This document shows, piece by piece, positions 26,168 through 34,469 of a stretch of 64,000 nucleotides of DNA. Position 1 is the stretch's first letter. Every line of letters starts with the position of its first letter. The DNA is from a filamentous cyanobacterium ESFC-1 (GTDB lineage: Bacteria > Cyanobacteriota > Cyanobacteriia > Cyanobacteriales > Spirulinaceae), in the NCBI GenBank assembly GCA_000380225.1, contig KB904821.1, positions 2,766,556 through 2,830,555 of the forward strand. Direction: 5' to 3'. The notes under the pieces were generated by a model. It saw nothing but the letters and a program-made list of their open reading frames with translations, was not told the origin of the DNA and did no database searches. Position numbers and translations under genes: made by a program.

Positions 26168-26287
26168 ATATCAAATCCGAAAAAACAACCACGCTTCGCG
26201 AGAACCCCGGTTTCTGGCCAAAATCATAATTTTACTGTGTAAGCCGGTAAGAAACCGGGGTTCTTAATCCCCACTCATTAAAACGGT
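26168..26287. mobile_element. MITE-like element (copy 2, inverted)
   Basis: Begins ATATCAAATCC (26168-26178) and aligns with the reverse complement of 16337-16463: shared ACAACCA, AGAACCCCGGTTTCTGG, TTACTGT and GTAAGAAACCGGGG blocks in the same order. The far terminus is degraded (TTTTCCGAATTTAG beyond it). Noncoding; lies in the gltD upstream spacer. Confidence 0.75.
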
Positions 26288-26506
26288 CAAGTTTTCCGAA
26301 TTTAGGGACAAAAGCCCGATAACCCAGAATCATGGCCAAAAAACCTCCTCTCTATTCCTCTCCACAACCCTAAAAAAATATTACATTCAGCCGAATCGGG
26401 CGCGATCGTTGCTTTAATTTTCGTGAGTGTGAATGTAGAACCTAGACCCCAACCCCCAACTCAACCGCATCATCACCACTGAACACCCACTACCAAATCA
26501 AGTGCA
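26288..26506. other. gltD upstream region
   Basis: Between the MITE-like copy and gltD. It has one HIP1-like GCGCGATCG site (about 26401-26409) and a C-rich leader before the ATG with no clear Shine-Dalgarno. I looked for an NtcA box (GTAN8TAC) and a glutamine riboswitch and could not support either. Confidence 0.4.
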
Positions 26507-27991
26507 ATGGGAAAACCAACCGGCTTCATGGAATTTTTGCGCGAACTTCCCCTCGAAGTAAGCCCTCGCGATCGCATCCGCAACTGGGACGAGTTTCATC
26601 TCCACACCCCCGACGAAAAACTCCAAACCCAAGCAGCCCGTTGTATGGATTGCGGTACGCCCTTTTGCCACACCGGAACCACCTTCGGCGGTATGGCCAG
26701 TGGTTGTCCGATTAACAACCTCATTCCCGAATGGAATGACCTCATTTACAGAGGATTGTGGCGAGAAGCCCTTGACCGCCTCCACAAAACCAACAACTTC
26801 CCCGAATTTACAGGCCGCGTCTGTCCTGCCCCCTGCGAAGGCGCTTGCGTCCTCGGCATCACCAACCCCCCGGTCACGATTAAAAATATCGAATATTCCA
26901 TCATCGAAAAAGGCTGGGAATCCGGCTGGGTTGAACCCTCACCGCCCCAAAAACGCACCGGAAAGAAAGTCGCCGTCATTGGTTCAGGCCCCGCCGGATT
27001 GTGCGCGGCCGCCCAACTCAACACCGCCGGCCACACCGTCACCGTTTACGAACGGGCCGACCGTCCTGGGGGCTTGCTGATGTATGGCATTCCCAACATG
27101 AAGCTTGACAAGCAAGAAGTCGTCCTGCGGCGGCTGAAAGTCCTCGAAGACGAAGGGGTAATTTTTGTTTGCAATACCGAAGTCGGTAAAGATGTCCCCG
27201 TTGAAACCCTATTGCAAGGATTTGACGCGGTGGTATTGTGTACCGGATCGACTCGTCCCAGGGATTTACCGATCGCAGGCCGCGACCTCAAAGGCATTCA
27301 CTTCGCCATGGACTTCCTCACCGCCAACACCCAAGCCGTCCTCGATGGCAGTCCCGGCGAAAACTACATCTCCGCCGCCGGAAAAGATGTGGTAATTATT
27401 GGCGGGGGCGATACCGGAACCGATTGCGTTGGCACATCCATTCGCCATGGTTGCAAAAGCGTCACCCAACTGGAAATCATGCCCAAACCGCCCACCGAAC
27501 GGGCAGCCAATAATCCCTGGCCCGAATGGCCTAAAACCTATCGCCTCGATTACGGTCAAGAAGAAGCCGTGACCCAGTTTGGCGAAGACCCCCGGTGTTA
27601 TACCACCACCGCCACGAAGTTTGAAGGGGACGAAAACGGCCAAATTAAAGCCATTCATACCGCCCAAATTGAATGGGTGAAAAACGAAGCGGGCCGCTTT
27701 ACCCCCAACCCCATCCCCGGAACTGAAAAAGTGATTCCGGCGCAGTTGGTGTTGCTGGCTATGGGTTTCCTCGGCCCCGAACAGCCGTTGTTAGATGCCT
27801 TGGGTTTAGACCGCGATGGGCGCTCTAATGTTAAAGCCGATTACGAGAAATATAACACCAGTATTCCCGGTGTATTTGCCGCAGGGGATTGTCGTCGCGG
27901 TCAAAGCCTGGTGGTGTGGGCGTTTAATGAAGGTCGTGGCGTGGCCCGCGAGTGCGATCGCTACCTCATGGGTCACAGCGATTTACCCTAG
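26507..27991 (+). CDS. gltD: Glutamate synthase (NADPH) small subunit
   Basis: 494 residues, the FAD/NADPH-binding beta subunit of glutamate synthase. It passes electrons from NADPH to the large GltB subunit, which makes glutamate from 2-oxoglutarate and glutamine. The N-terminal Fe-S cysteines are in [10 protein letters not shown] and [12 protein letters not shown]. The FAD site is [14 protein letters not shown] with [15 protein letters not shown], and the NADPH site is [17 protein letters not shown]. The end has [18 protein letters not shown], the second FAD motif. Full length. gltB is not nearby. It is followed 38 bases later by a small gene and then a terminator. Confidence 0.96.
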   Translation: MGKPTGFMEFLRELPLEVSPRDRIRNWDEFHLHTPDEKLQTQAARCMDCGTPFCHTGTTFGGMASGCPINNLIPEWNDLIYRGLWREALDRLHKTNNFPEFTGRVCPAPCEGACVLGITNPPVTIKNIEYSIIEKGWESGWVEPSPPQKRTGKKVAVIGSGPAGLCAAAQLNTAGHTVTVYERADRPGGLLMYGIPNMKLDKQEVVLRRLKVLEDEGVIFVCNTEVGKDVPVETLLQGFDAVVLCTGSTRPRDLPIAGRDLKGIHFAMDFLTANTQAVLDGSPGENYISAAGKDVVIIGGGDTGTDCVGTSIRHGCKSVTQLEIMPKPPTERAANNPWPEWPKTYRLDYGQEEAVTQFGEDPRCYTTTATKFEGDENGQIKAIHTAQIEWVKNEAGRFTPNPIPGTEKVIPAQLVLLAMGFLGPEQPLLDALGLDRDGRSNVKADYEKYNTSIPGVFAAGDCRRGQSLVVWAFNEGRGVARECDRYLMGHSDLP

Positions 27992-28029
27992 TTCAAATTG
28001 ATTTTCCCATTCAAAAGGAAGGAAAGATT

Positions 28030-28239
28030 ATGGTTTCTGTCCGCACGATTTATCACAATCTGCGTTTTTGCGACAATTGCCCAGACCCAGCGATAAGTGC
28101 CAGTTATCGCGAAGCGGCCCAAAACGCGATCGCCGATTCTAAAATCAGTTTAGTCTGGCGGCAGGCGATCGCGAAACGACTCAACCAAGTCAACCAAAGT
28201 CTAGCCCGTCTCACGGTTGGCCCCAACGATAGTTACTAA
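28030..28239 (+). CDS. Small protein of unknown function
   Basis: 69 residues from ATG 28030, with the ribosome site AAGGAAGG a few bases upstream; an in-frame start inside gltD is not needed. The sequence MVSVRTIYHNLRFCDNCPDP has a CxxC pair and continues into a helical, basic stretch (LVWRQAIAKRLNQVNQSLAR). No family recognised. It follows gltD by 38 bases and ends before a strong terminator, so the two form one transcription unit. Confidence 0.65.
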   Translation: MVSVRTIYHNLRFCDNCPDPAISASYREAAQNAIADSKISLVWRQAIAKRLNQVNQSLARLTVGPNDSY

Positions 28240-28276
28240 GATTGCCCAGATTTCTAACATTTGAAGCGATATTCAG

Positions 28277-28304
28277 CCAAGTTTGTTTCGGCAGACTTGG
28301 TTTT
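28277..28304 (+). terminator. Rho-independent terminator after gltD unit
   Basis: CCAAGTTTG (28277-28285) pairs with CAGACTTGG (28292-28300), with a six-base TTTCGG loop and then TTTT. It lies 38 bases beyond the small-gene stop. Confidence 0.85.
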
Positions 28305-28306
28305 AT

Positions 28307-28403
28307 GGCGTATCGGATTTGGTATGACACACATACGAGCGGTGGGTTACGGCGGATAGCCAGAGTGCAGTTATAGCGAGAGTTTTAGCCGCCTAACCCA
28401 CCC
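28307..28403. repeat. MITE-like fragment with GGTGGGTTA hairpin
   Basis: GGCGTATCGGATTTGGTAT (28307-28325) is nearly the reverse complement of the start of the element at 6980. GGTGGGTTACGGCGG (28341-28355) pairs with CCGCCTAACCCACC (28389-28402). The two lines of evidence show a repeat of the same family as 6980-7113, rearranged. Confidence 0.65.
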
Positions 28404-28410
28404 TACTGGC

Positions 28411-28446
28411 TAATGACCAATGACAAATGACAAAGAACAAATGACT
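28411..28446 (+). repeat. Short heptamer array TGACAAA
   Basis: About five heptamers of the form TGACCAA, TGACAAA, TGACAAA, GAACAAA. It lies about 45 bases upstream of hisS and is a minor member of the heptamer repeat class. Confidence 0.7.
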
Positions 28447-28489
28447 ATTAGTTTTACAATGTATAAAACAAATTAGTTTTACGTCAGCA

Positions 28490-29770
28490 ATGGGAGCGAT
28501 TCAAGCAATCCGAGGAACGCGGGATATTTTACCCGAAGAAGTAGGTTATTGGCAGCAAGTCGAGGCCAAAGCCCGCGATATTTTTGCTCAAGCCGCTTAT
28601 ACCGAAATTAGACCGCCTATTTTCGAGCAAACCGAGCTTTTTGCCCGTGGAATCGGGGAAGCAACGGATGTGGTGGGCAAAGAGATGTATAGTTTTATCG
28701 ATCGCGGCGATCGCGCTTTGACCCTACGACCGGAGTTAACCGCCGGGGTGGTACGGGCTTATATTGAAAATAAACTGGCCGGGAAAGGCGGCGTACAGCG
28801 TTTATGGTATATTGGCCCTGCTTTTCGTTACGAACGCCCTCAAGCGGGTCGCCAGCGCCAGTTTCACCAGATTGGGGTGGAAGTGTTGGGGAGTGCCGAT
28901 GCGCGGGCTGATGTCGAAGCGATCGCGATCGCCACGGATTTATTACAATCGGTAGGCTTACGCAGTCTCAAACTCGATATTAACTCCGTGGGGCAAGGAG
29001 AAGACCGCAACGCCTATCGTCAAGCCCTGATTGATTACCTCACCCCCTACAAAGACGACTTAGACGCAGATTCTCAAGACCGACTGCATCGCAACCCCTT
29101 ACGCATCCTCGACAGCAAAAATAAACGCACTCAAGAAATCGTCCAAGATGCACCAAGCCTTCTAGAATATCTAGGAGACAAATCTCGCGCTCATTTCGAG
29201 CAAGTGCAGCAACTTTTAACCCAACTGGGGATTGAATATAACTTGAACCCCCGTTTAGTGCGCGGCCTCGATTACTACACTCACACCGCCTTTGAAATCC
29301 AATCCGACGACCTCGGCGCACAAGCCACAGTTTGCGGCGGCGGGCGGTATGATGGTTTAGTCAGTCAACTTGGCGGCCCGGATACTGCCGCAGTGGGTTG
29401 GGCGTTGGGAATGGAGCGATTGATCTTGTTATTACAACAACGGGAAACCGCCCCCACTCCCGCTTTAGACTTTTATATCGTTTCTAAAGGGGACGCGGCT
29501 GAAAATCAAGCTTTAGTTCTCGCGCAAAAATTACGTCACGTTGGGTTTAAAGTTGAGTTAGACTTGAGCGCAAGCGGCCTGAGTAAGCAGTTTAAGCGAG
29601 CCGATCGCAGTGGCGCGATCGCCTGTTTAACTCTAGGAGACGATGAGGCTGAAAACCACACCGTCCAACTCAAATGGATGCAAACCCGCCAAGAAGTTAG
29701 TCTCGCTCAAGCCGATCTCTTGAGTCAAGCTGATGACTTCCGCCAACAGTTGCAACAGCAAAAAACATGA
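28490..29770 (+). CDS. hisS: Histidyl-tRNA synthetase
   Basis: 426 residues, class II synthetase that charges tRNA-His. IRGTRDILPEE starts the catalytic core. Motif 1 is near RPPIFEQTELFARGIGEATD, motif 2 FRYERPQAGRQRQFHQIGVE, the His-specific motif LVRGLDYYTHTAFEI, and motif 3 VGWALGMERLILLL. The C-terminal anticodon-binding domain is complete (AENQALVLAQKLR onward). The stop overlaps the ATG of the next gene (ATGA at 29767-29770), so the two are translationally coupled. Confidence 0.97.
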   Translation: MGAIQAIRGTRDILPEEVGYWQQVEAKARDIFAQAAYTEIRPPIFEQTELFARGIGEATDVVGKEMYSFIDRGDRALTLRPELTAGVVRAYIENKLAGKGGVQRLWYIGPAFRYERPQAGRQRQFHQIGVEVLGSADARADVEAIAIATDLLQSVGLRSLKLDINSVGQGEDRNAYRQALIDYLTPYKDDLDADSQDRLHRNPLRILDSKNKRTQEIVQDAPSLLEYLGDKSRAHFEQVQQLLTQLGIEYNLNPRLVRGLDYYTHTAFEIQSDDLGAQATVCGGGRYDGLVSQLGGPDTAAVGWALGMERLILLLQQRETAPTPALDFYIVSKGDAAENQALVLAQKLRHVGFKVELDLSASGLSKQFKRADRSGAIACLTLGDDEAENHTVQLKWMQTRQEVSLAQADLLSQADDFRQQLQQQKT

Positions 29771-32700
29771 AGTCTTGGGAATTTCTGATTCAAAAACACG
29801 GCAAAAACGCCTGGTTTCCGCTTAAAAAACAAAAGCTGAAACTCCCGGAAGGTCGGTATCGTATTGTGGCCCAATGCGATCGCCCTAACTTGGAGGTGGA
29901 GGTGCGCGTCACCCATCACGTCAAAACCACTCCGAGAAAACGGCGATCGCAACAGCGACAAGGCCGCACCAACGCCGATGGGTTAATGGTGATTGTGCCG
30001 TTTGTGAATTTTAGCCCAGGACTGTGGGAAATTCGCGCCAGCAGCGATATTATGTCAGACTTGATGGGAGAAAACTGGCAAAAAACCGTTAAGCTGCGGG
30101 TTTTAGCCCAGAATAGCGAACTTTTAGCCGAAAATACCCCCGCGACGGCTCCGGCAGTTTCCCAAGAAACCACAGCCAGGGAAGATTTTGAGATTTCAAC
30201 TGAGGAAAATGGCGACTCTGAGGCAGAAAATCCCATCGAGCCGGTTGTAGAAAGCGTTTCCGAGACGATTTCGCCTGAAAACGAGGAGATTCCCGAAACT
30301 GCCGACACCCCTGCGGAATTGGACTGGCCCGTAGAAGGGGGCGATCGCGAGTCAGAAGACGGCGATTTTGCCATTTCAGAAGGCGAAAATCCCATCGAGC
30401 CGATTGTAGAAAGCGTTTCCGAGACGATTTCGCCTGAAAATGACGAGATTCCCGAAACCGCCGCCACCCCTGCGGAATTGGATTGGCCCGTAGAAGGGCG
30501 CGATCGCGAGTCAGAAGACCGTGATTTTGCCATCTCAGAAGGCGAAAATCCCGTCTCTGAGCCAGCAGAAACAGCAATTACCTCAAATCCCGTCGAAACC
30601 AGGGAAACCAGCCTTTCAGGAGCTATGTTCGGCGAACCCGATGAAAACATCGAACCCGCCGCCACCGCAGAAACCGAAGATTTTGTCTTCTCGGAAACCG
30701 AAACCCCGCAAACCGAAGACAGAGACATCGAAACCACCGATCTCAAATCCCTGCTTGACCAATCAATTCAAAGCCTCGAAGAAATCCTGCAACAAGCAGA
30801 TCGACCGTCAGAAATCGCAGAAACCCCAGAAACTCCCCCCGAAACGCCCAGTCAGCCAGAAGCCGTAAACCCCAACGAGCAATGGGTCGAACAGATGCGC
30901 GATCGCGTCGCCAACCTCAGACTGCAACTATCCCTCAACTATGACAACTATGTGCGTTACGGCACAGAAAACCTATTTGTAAGCGGTCAAGTCAACGCCC
31001 CGGCCAACTCTAGCAAAGACCTGAACATCTTACTCGCCCCCATCAGCGACCAAAACGCCACATTGCGGCTACAGTATCATCTGCGCGATCCCCAATCCAC
31101 CGCCTTTTACGACCCCGATCGCCCCCCCGAAAACAGCCAAAGCCAGCAAGTTTACCACAACAAATCAGCCAACAGCGAGTCCAGTTTACCCCTGATCTTT
31201 GGCTTCAACCTCGCGATCGCCCCAGAATTTCAGCAGCCGTTAATTCTCGGTGAGGCCATTCTCGAACTGCAAATCCAAGCCAAACAGCACGAAGCCGTTT
31301 ATACCACCATTTTGGCGCGTCAACCCTTTACCATTACCGCCGCCCTCGCCGAACTCCTCGAAACCGCCTTCCCCAGAGAAAGCGCCCAACCTCAAACCGC
31401 CAAAACCGTTCCCCCTGCCCCCTTAAAAACCGATTTTGTCGATCTAACCAAAACCCCTGAGACCGTTCCCGTTTCCCAATTTAATCCCAAAAGCAAACAA
31501 GCCATCCCCCCCAAACTCGGTACTGCCAAATCAGAAGTAAAAGGGGAAACCCCGAAGCGAACCTTAGATTTACCGCCCTTTAATCCACCTCCTGAGCATT
31601 CTCCCTTCAAAACCCCCGAAGAACCCCCCACAGAACCCCCAGAAACCCTAGAAACTCCAGAACCCCCAGAAACCCCAGAAACCGAGGTACAGCACCCCCC
31701 CATTCAGTTCTTTGCCGAAGCCGACCCCAACCCCACCCCCGAAGCCGTGACAGGCGTTTGGGACGAACCCCTAGGGTCAGACTTAGAAGCCGATAGCGGC
31801 AACCTCCCCGACGCTAACTTAGAATTAGACGACTTTCCCGAACTCGAAAGAGAACCCGAACCGCCGCCCAATCCCACCGCAGACCGAGCCTTTCAGTCCT
31901 TGCAACTCCAGGATCGTTTTTGGGATCGGATGAACTCCCTCGCTGAAGATGCCAGCTTTTTCTCCACCACTTGGCCCCAAGACGACCCACCGCTAACCTC
32001 AGACTCCGAGGCAGAAGCCATAACCCCCGAAGCCCCCGAAGAACCCCTAGAGGCTGAAGCTGAAACCGAGGAAAATCCCGAAGACCCAGAAAATACCGAG
32101 AGTGTGGTCATTCCTACACCACCTCCGGTTCAACTGCCTTTTGAGGACTTGTTAGCCCCACCACCGCCGTCACGCTGGGCCCGAACCCCCGCGACCGATG
32201 CAGAACTCAGCGAAGACTCAGCTTCCCCAGAAGAAACCATCGATTGGGACAGCGACGAAGAAGACACCGAGTTAGAAGCGGCAATGGCTGAACCCGATAC
32301 CGAATCCCCGTCTTCATTTTTTCCAACTTATCCCCAAACTAATCCCGAAGAACCAGAGGCAGACGCGATCGCATCGGAGGTCTTATTTGCAGAAACGCCG
32401 CCAGAACCCCCCTCACCCGCCGAAGCCGAATACTACAATCCCGAAATTGTCGTAGATGATGACCGGGATTGGTACGCCCCCCCACCGCCCCGTCGCGATA
32501 CCTCTGGGCTACCTTATCCCGATACGGTTAGAGTCTCAGCCCAAGAAGCCCTAGGAGGCGTAGTCCGACAAGACAGCACCCCCATTCCCATTCCGATTTT
32601 GTCGGTGACTGAAGGAGAACTCATTGCGGGTGAACCGGTTTTAATACGGATTAAACTGCCACCGCAATCGGGAGCAATTTATGTCAAACTTTGGGTCATT

Positions 32701-32934
32701 GATTGCGAAACCCGTCACCTTTTAGACGGGCCGCGAGCTTTGGTAGACTTTAGTGCTTTACCCACTGGGGAATTAGAAACGATGACCCAGTTACAAGTCC
32801 CGTTAGGCAGTCGTTCGATTCGTTTTGAGGCGATCGCGATTGACATTGCCACCCAAAGAGAAAGCCGCAAAGCCACCGCAGACCGCAGTGCCATTCCGCC
32901 CGATTTACCCGATTTTTCCCAGGATTTCTTTTAA
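29767..32934 (+). CDS. Large acidic Pro/Glu-rich protein, coupled to hisS
   Basis: 1055 residues, no family recognised. The N-terminus (about 1-115) is folded-looking and basic (MKSWEFLIQKHGKNAWFPLK, then FVNFSPGLWEIRA), like a beta-sandwich. The middle (about 150-350 and 540-900) is disordered and very rich in Glu, Pro, Thr and Ser, with two tandem 53-residue repeats (DNA 30226-30543). Beta-rich domains follow near 370-540 (LQLSLNYDNYVRYGTENLFV) and at the end (PILSVTEGELIAGEPVLIRI). No signal peptide. It overlaps hisS by four bases. The role is unknown; a scaffold or adhesin-like interaction protein is possible. Confidence 0.8.
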   Translation: MKSWEFLIQKHGKNAWFPLKKQKLKLPEGRYRIVAQCDRPNLEVEVRVTHHVKTTPRKRRSQQRQGRTNADGLMVIVPFVNFSPGLWEIRASSDIMSDLMGENWQKTVKLRVLAQNSELLAENTPATAPAVSQETTAREDFEISTEENGDSEAENPIEPVVESVSETISPENEEIPETADTPAELDWPVEGGDRESEDGDFAISEGENPIEPIVESVSETISPENDEIPETAATPAELDWPVEGRDRESEDRDFAISEGENPVSEPAETAITSNPVETRETSLSGAMFGEPDENIEPAATAETEDFVFSETETPQTEDRDIETTDLKSLLDQSIQSLEEILQQADRPSEIAETPETPPETPSQPEAVNPNEQWVEQMRDRVANLRLQLSLNYDNYVRYGTENLFVSGQVNAPANSSKDLNILLAPISDQNATLRLQYHLRDPQSTAFYDPDRPPENSQSQQVYHNKSANSESSLPLIFGFNLAIAPEFQQPLILGEAILELQIQAKQHEAVYTTILARQPFTITAALAELLETAFPRESAQPQTAKTVPPAPLKTDFVDLTKTPETVPVSQFNPKSKQAIPPKLGTAKSEVKGETPKRTLDLPPFNPPPEHSPFKTPEEPPTEPPETLETPEPPETPETEVQHPPIQFFAEADPNPTPEAVTGVWDEPLGSDLEADSGNLPDANLELDDFPELEREPEPPPNPTADRAFQSLQLQDRFWDRMNSLAEDASFFSTTWPQDDPPLTSDSEAEAITPEAPEEPLEAEAETEENPEDPENTESVVIPTPPPVQLPFEDLLAPPPPSRWARTPATDAELSEDSASPEETIDWDSDEEDTELEAAMAEPDTESPSSFFPTYPQTNPEEPEADAIASEVLFAETPPEPPSPAEAEYYNPEIVVDDDRDWYAPPPPRRDTSGLPYPDTVRVSAQEALGGVVRQDSTPIPIPILSVTEGELIAGEPVLIRIKLPPQSGAIYVKLWVIDCETRHLLDGPRALVDFSALPTGELETMTQLQVPLGSRSIRFEAIAIDIATQRESRKATADRSAIPPDLPDFSQDFF
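30226..30543 (+). repeat. Two tandem 159-bp repeats inside the acidic protein
   Basis: Copy 1 spans 30226-30384 and copy 2 30385-30543, both starting GAAAATCCCATCGAGCC and ending in a GAAGGC-type stretch. They encode near-identical 53-residue units (SVSETISPEN, PAELDWPVEG). A third copy starts at 30544 (GAAAATCCCG) and diverges at once. High identity suggests a recent in-frame duplication. Confidence 0.9.
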
Positions 32935-33046
32935 TGGTTATTGGTTAAAAGGCATAAGTGTGGCGAGAGTGGTCGAGGTGGCGATCGCCGTTGAAAATTC
33001 TATAGTCATGCCAATTAAGTTTCATACATTGACGCTTACTGCTTGA

Positions 33047-33103
33047 GTCCGTGAAAGCGGACTTTGTTACATTGGTTCCCCAGATTTTAATCTGCGGGCG
33101 GGC
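33047..33103. repeat. Palindromic repeat GTCCG..CGGAC / CAGATTTTAATCTG
   Basis: GTCCG (33047-33051) pairs with CGGAC (33058-33062). About 20 bases later comes CAGATTTTAATCTG (33081-33094), then CGGGCGGG. The same arrangement occurs inside the 6980-7113 element, with compensating changes (CCGGATTTTAATCCG). The conserved palindromes with changed arms suggest selection for structure, or a common mobile origin. Confidence 0.65.
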
Positions 33104-33228
33104 TGTCGGTTCTTATTTAGAATGACTATAGCAACTAAGCTATTAATCCCTAAATCAATCCCTATAGCTTTGTCGGTTACGGGTAAAGGTTTGATGGTCG
33201 AGTCATCAAACCGAATAGAGATGTGCCA
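33104..33228 (-). pseudogene. TnpB (IS200/IS605) remnant
   Basis: The minus strand encodes WHISIRFDDSTIKPLPVTDK then AIGIDLGINSLVAIVILNKN. KPLP..(K)AIGIDLG is the TnpB motif that carries the first RuvC catalytic Asp. Nothing else of the ~400-residue protein remains in frame: upstream a stop intervenes and downstream the frame enters the palindromic repeat. It is a short decayed fragment of an IS605-type element. Confidence 0.7.
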
Positions 33229-33238
33229 ACGTCAGCTC

Positions 33239-33272
33239 AAAAGGGTTCAGGTATTTCTACCTAAACCCTTTT
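33239..33272. terminator. Bidirectional terminator-like hairpin
   Basis: AAAAGGGTTCAGGTA (33239-33253) and TACCTAAACCCTTTT (33258-33272) form a 15-bp stem with one mismatch and a four-base loop. A and T runs at the ends fit termination in both directions. It sits 60 bases beyond the 3' end of the RRM gene, and about 300 after the acidic protein gene. Confidence 0.7.
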
Positions 33273-33332
33273 AGTTGAAATCTAGCCTTTTGTTGATTAG
33301 ATAACTAACCCTCAATCGCCGAGTACCCAGAT

Positions 33333-33611
33333 TTAGTAACGACGAGAAGAGCGATTATTACCGCTATTTTCGCGAGGCTTGGCTTTATTGACCTTGAGAT
33401 CGCGACCCATCCATTCGGCACCATCAAGGGCTTCAATGGCAGCTTCTTCTTCCGCCTCTGTATCCATTTCCACGAAACCGAAGCCTCTCATGCGACCCGT
33501 TTCGCGGTCAGTGGGAAGATGAACTCTTTGTACCGATCCATAGTCGGCAAAGGCCGCCGTTAGATCGTCCTGGGTAACCTCGTAAGACAGATTGCCTACA
33601 TAAATTGACAT
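33333..33611 (-). CDS. Short RRM RNA-binding protein (cyanobacterial Rbp type)
   Basis: 92 residues from ATG 33611 behind AGGAG; a longer in-frame start at 33806 would add 65 unrelated residues and lies beyond the promoter. It is a single RRM: RNP2 is IYVGNLSY and RNP1 RGFGFVEM. The tail is short and rich in Asn, Ser and Arg (SGNNRSSRRY) rather than Gly. Cyanobacterial Rbp proteins bind mRNA and several are cold-induced or help locate mRNA at thylakoids. The 120-base 5' leader fits cold-shock regulation. Confidence 0.93.
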   Translation of the reverse strand: MSIYVGNLSYEVTQDDLTAAFADYGSVQRVHLPTDRETGRMRGFGFVEMDTEAEEEAAIEALDGAEWMGRDLKVNKAKPRENSGNNRSSRRY

Positions 33612-33737
33612 TGCTTTTCTCCTAAAAATCGGGGATATGTAGAGTGAAATTTCGGAGAGAAGCCTGTTAATGGAAAAACGTGAAAACTCGTTAAAACTAA
33701 AAACAAATGTTGCTAACCGATTATATTCTCTCCTCTC

Positions 33738-33746
33738 ATTATAGCA
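33738..33746 (-). promoter_or_regulatory. Extended -10 promoter of the RRM gene
   Basis: The minus strand reads TGCTATAAT, a consensus -10 with the TG extension. Transcription would begin near 33730, giving a leader of about 120 bases. A -35 is not obvious, as expected for an extended -10 promoter. A long AT-rich leader is usual for cold-responsive rbp genes. Confidence 0.65.
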
Positions 33747-33773
33747 GGTGGGAAAATGCTTTTTTGACATTAA

Positions 33774-33816
33774 TCTCTCGAAAGCCTTGCTGCTTATGGC
33801 TTTCAAGAGATTTTTT
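33774..33816 (+). terminator. Strong orphan Rho-independent terminator
   Basis: TCTCTCGAAAGCC (33774-33786) pairs with GGCTTTCAAGAGA (33798-33810), one mismatch in 13, followed by six T. It is on the plus strand only 30 bases behind the divergent RRM promoter, and no plus-strand gene precedes it. Confidence 0.75.
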
Positions 33817-34286
33817 ACCCTCTAAATTAACTGCCTTTTGCCCAAAACGCCCCTCGTTTACCCGTCTTCTGCGACATGACTCAGTTGTTCAAAGCCGCTT
33901 CATCGCTCCCAAAGGGTTAGACTTTATTGGTTGTTGGTTATTGACAGAATCCCTTAATTGGTAATTGGTCACTGGTCATTAATAATTTCCTCCCCCTCCT
34001 CCCTCTCTCCCCACTCTCCCCTTGAAAGGGCTAACCGAACAGCTCTACCTGTAGCCCCTAGTTTAAATTTTCGTTCCGGGCTAGGGTTGAGAATGTAGAA
34101 ATTTGGGACAGTGGGTGTATAAAACGCAATTCTCCCACCTAGTAAGAGGGGAGAATTACTCATGGCTAATTTTAAGAAAATCAGGTCAGAAATTACACTT
34201 CAACTCAGAGCCAATTGTCATTAGTCCTTTGTTATTAGCATCTAAGGGGCAATCGGCAGTGGGTAGTAGGTTGGGTAGAACTAAGT
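33817..34286. other. Intergenic region with pyrimidine tract and short heptamers
   Basis: No gene is seen. It includes TTGGTTG/TTGGTTA/TTGGTAA/TTGGTCA heptamers at about 33928-33978 and a pyrimidine tract (33987-34022). It also has AGCATCTAAGGGGCA (about 34238-34252), which recurs at 62387-62401 next to another heptamer array. Confidence 0.55.
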
Positions 34287-34469
34287 GAAACCCAACAACC
34301 AACAACCAACAACCAATAACCAACAACCAACAACCAATAACCAACAACCAACAACCAACAACCAACAACCAACAACCAACAACCAACAACCAACAACCAA
34401 CAACCAACAACCAACAACCAACAACCAACAACCAATAACCAACAACCAACAACCAACAACCAATAACAA
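34287..34469 (+). repeat. Heptanucleotide array CCAACAA/CCAATAA (STRR), locus 2
   Basis: About 25 heptamers, mostly CCAACAA with some CCAATAA, the reverse complement of the TTGGTTR family at 18.7 kb. The array continues to the base before the start codon of the Amt-kinase gene, so it forms that gene's immediate leader and no Shine-Dalgarno is present. It is also read on the opposite strand as WLLVVGC repeats, which is an artefact. Confidence 0.95.

Noticed and set aside
26288..26506. Glutamine riboswitch or NtcA box before gltD
   Set aside because: Neither the conserved riboswitch core nor GTAN8TAC was found.
28411..28446. CRISPR-like repeats at the heptamer loci
   Set aside because: Units are 7 bases with no spacers, and no cas genes are present; the Cas4-like domain at 10.3 kb is fused to RNase D and not in a cas locus.
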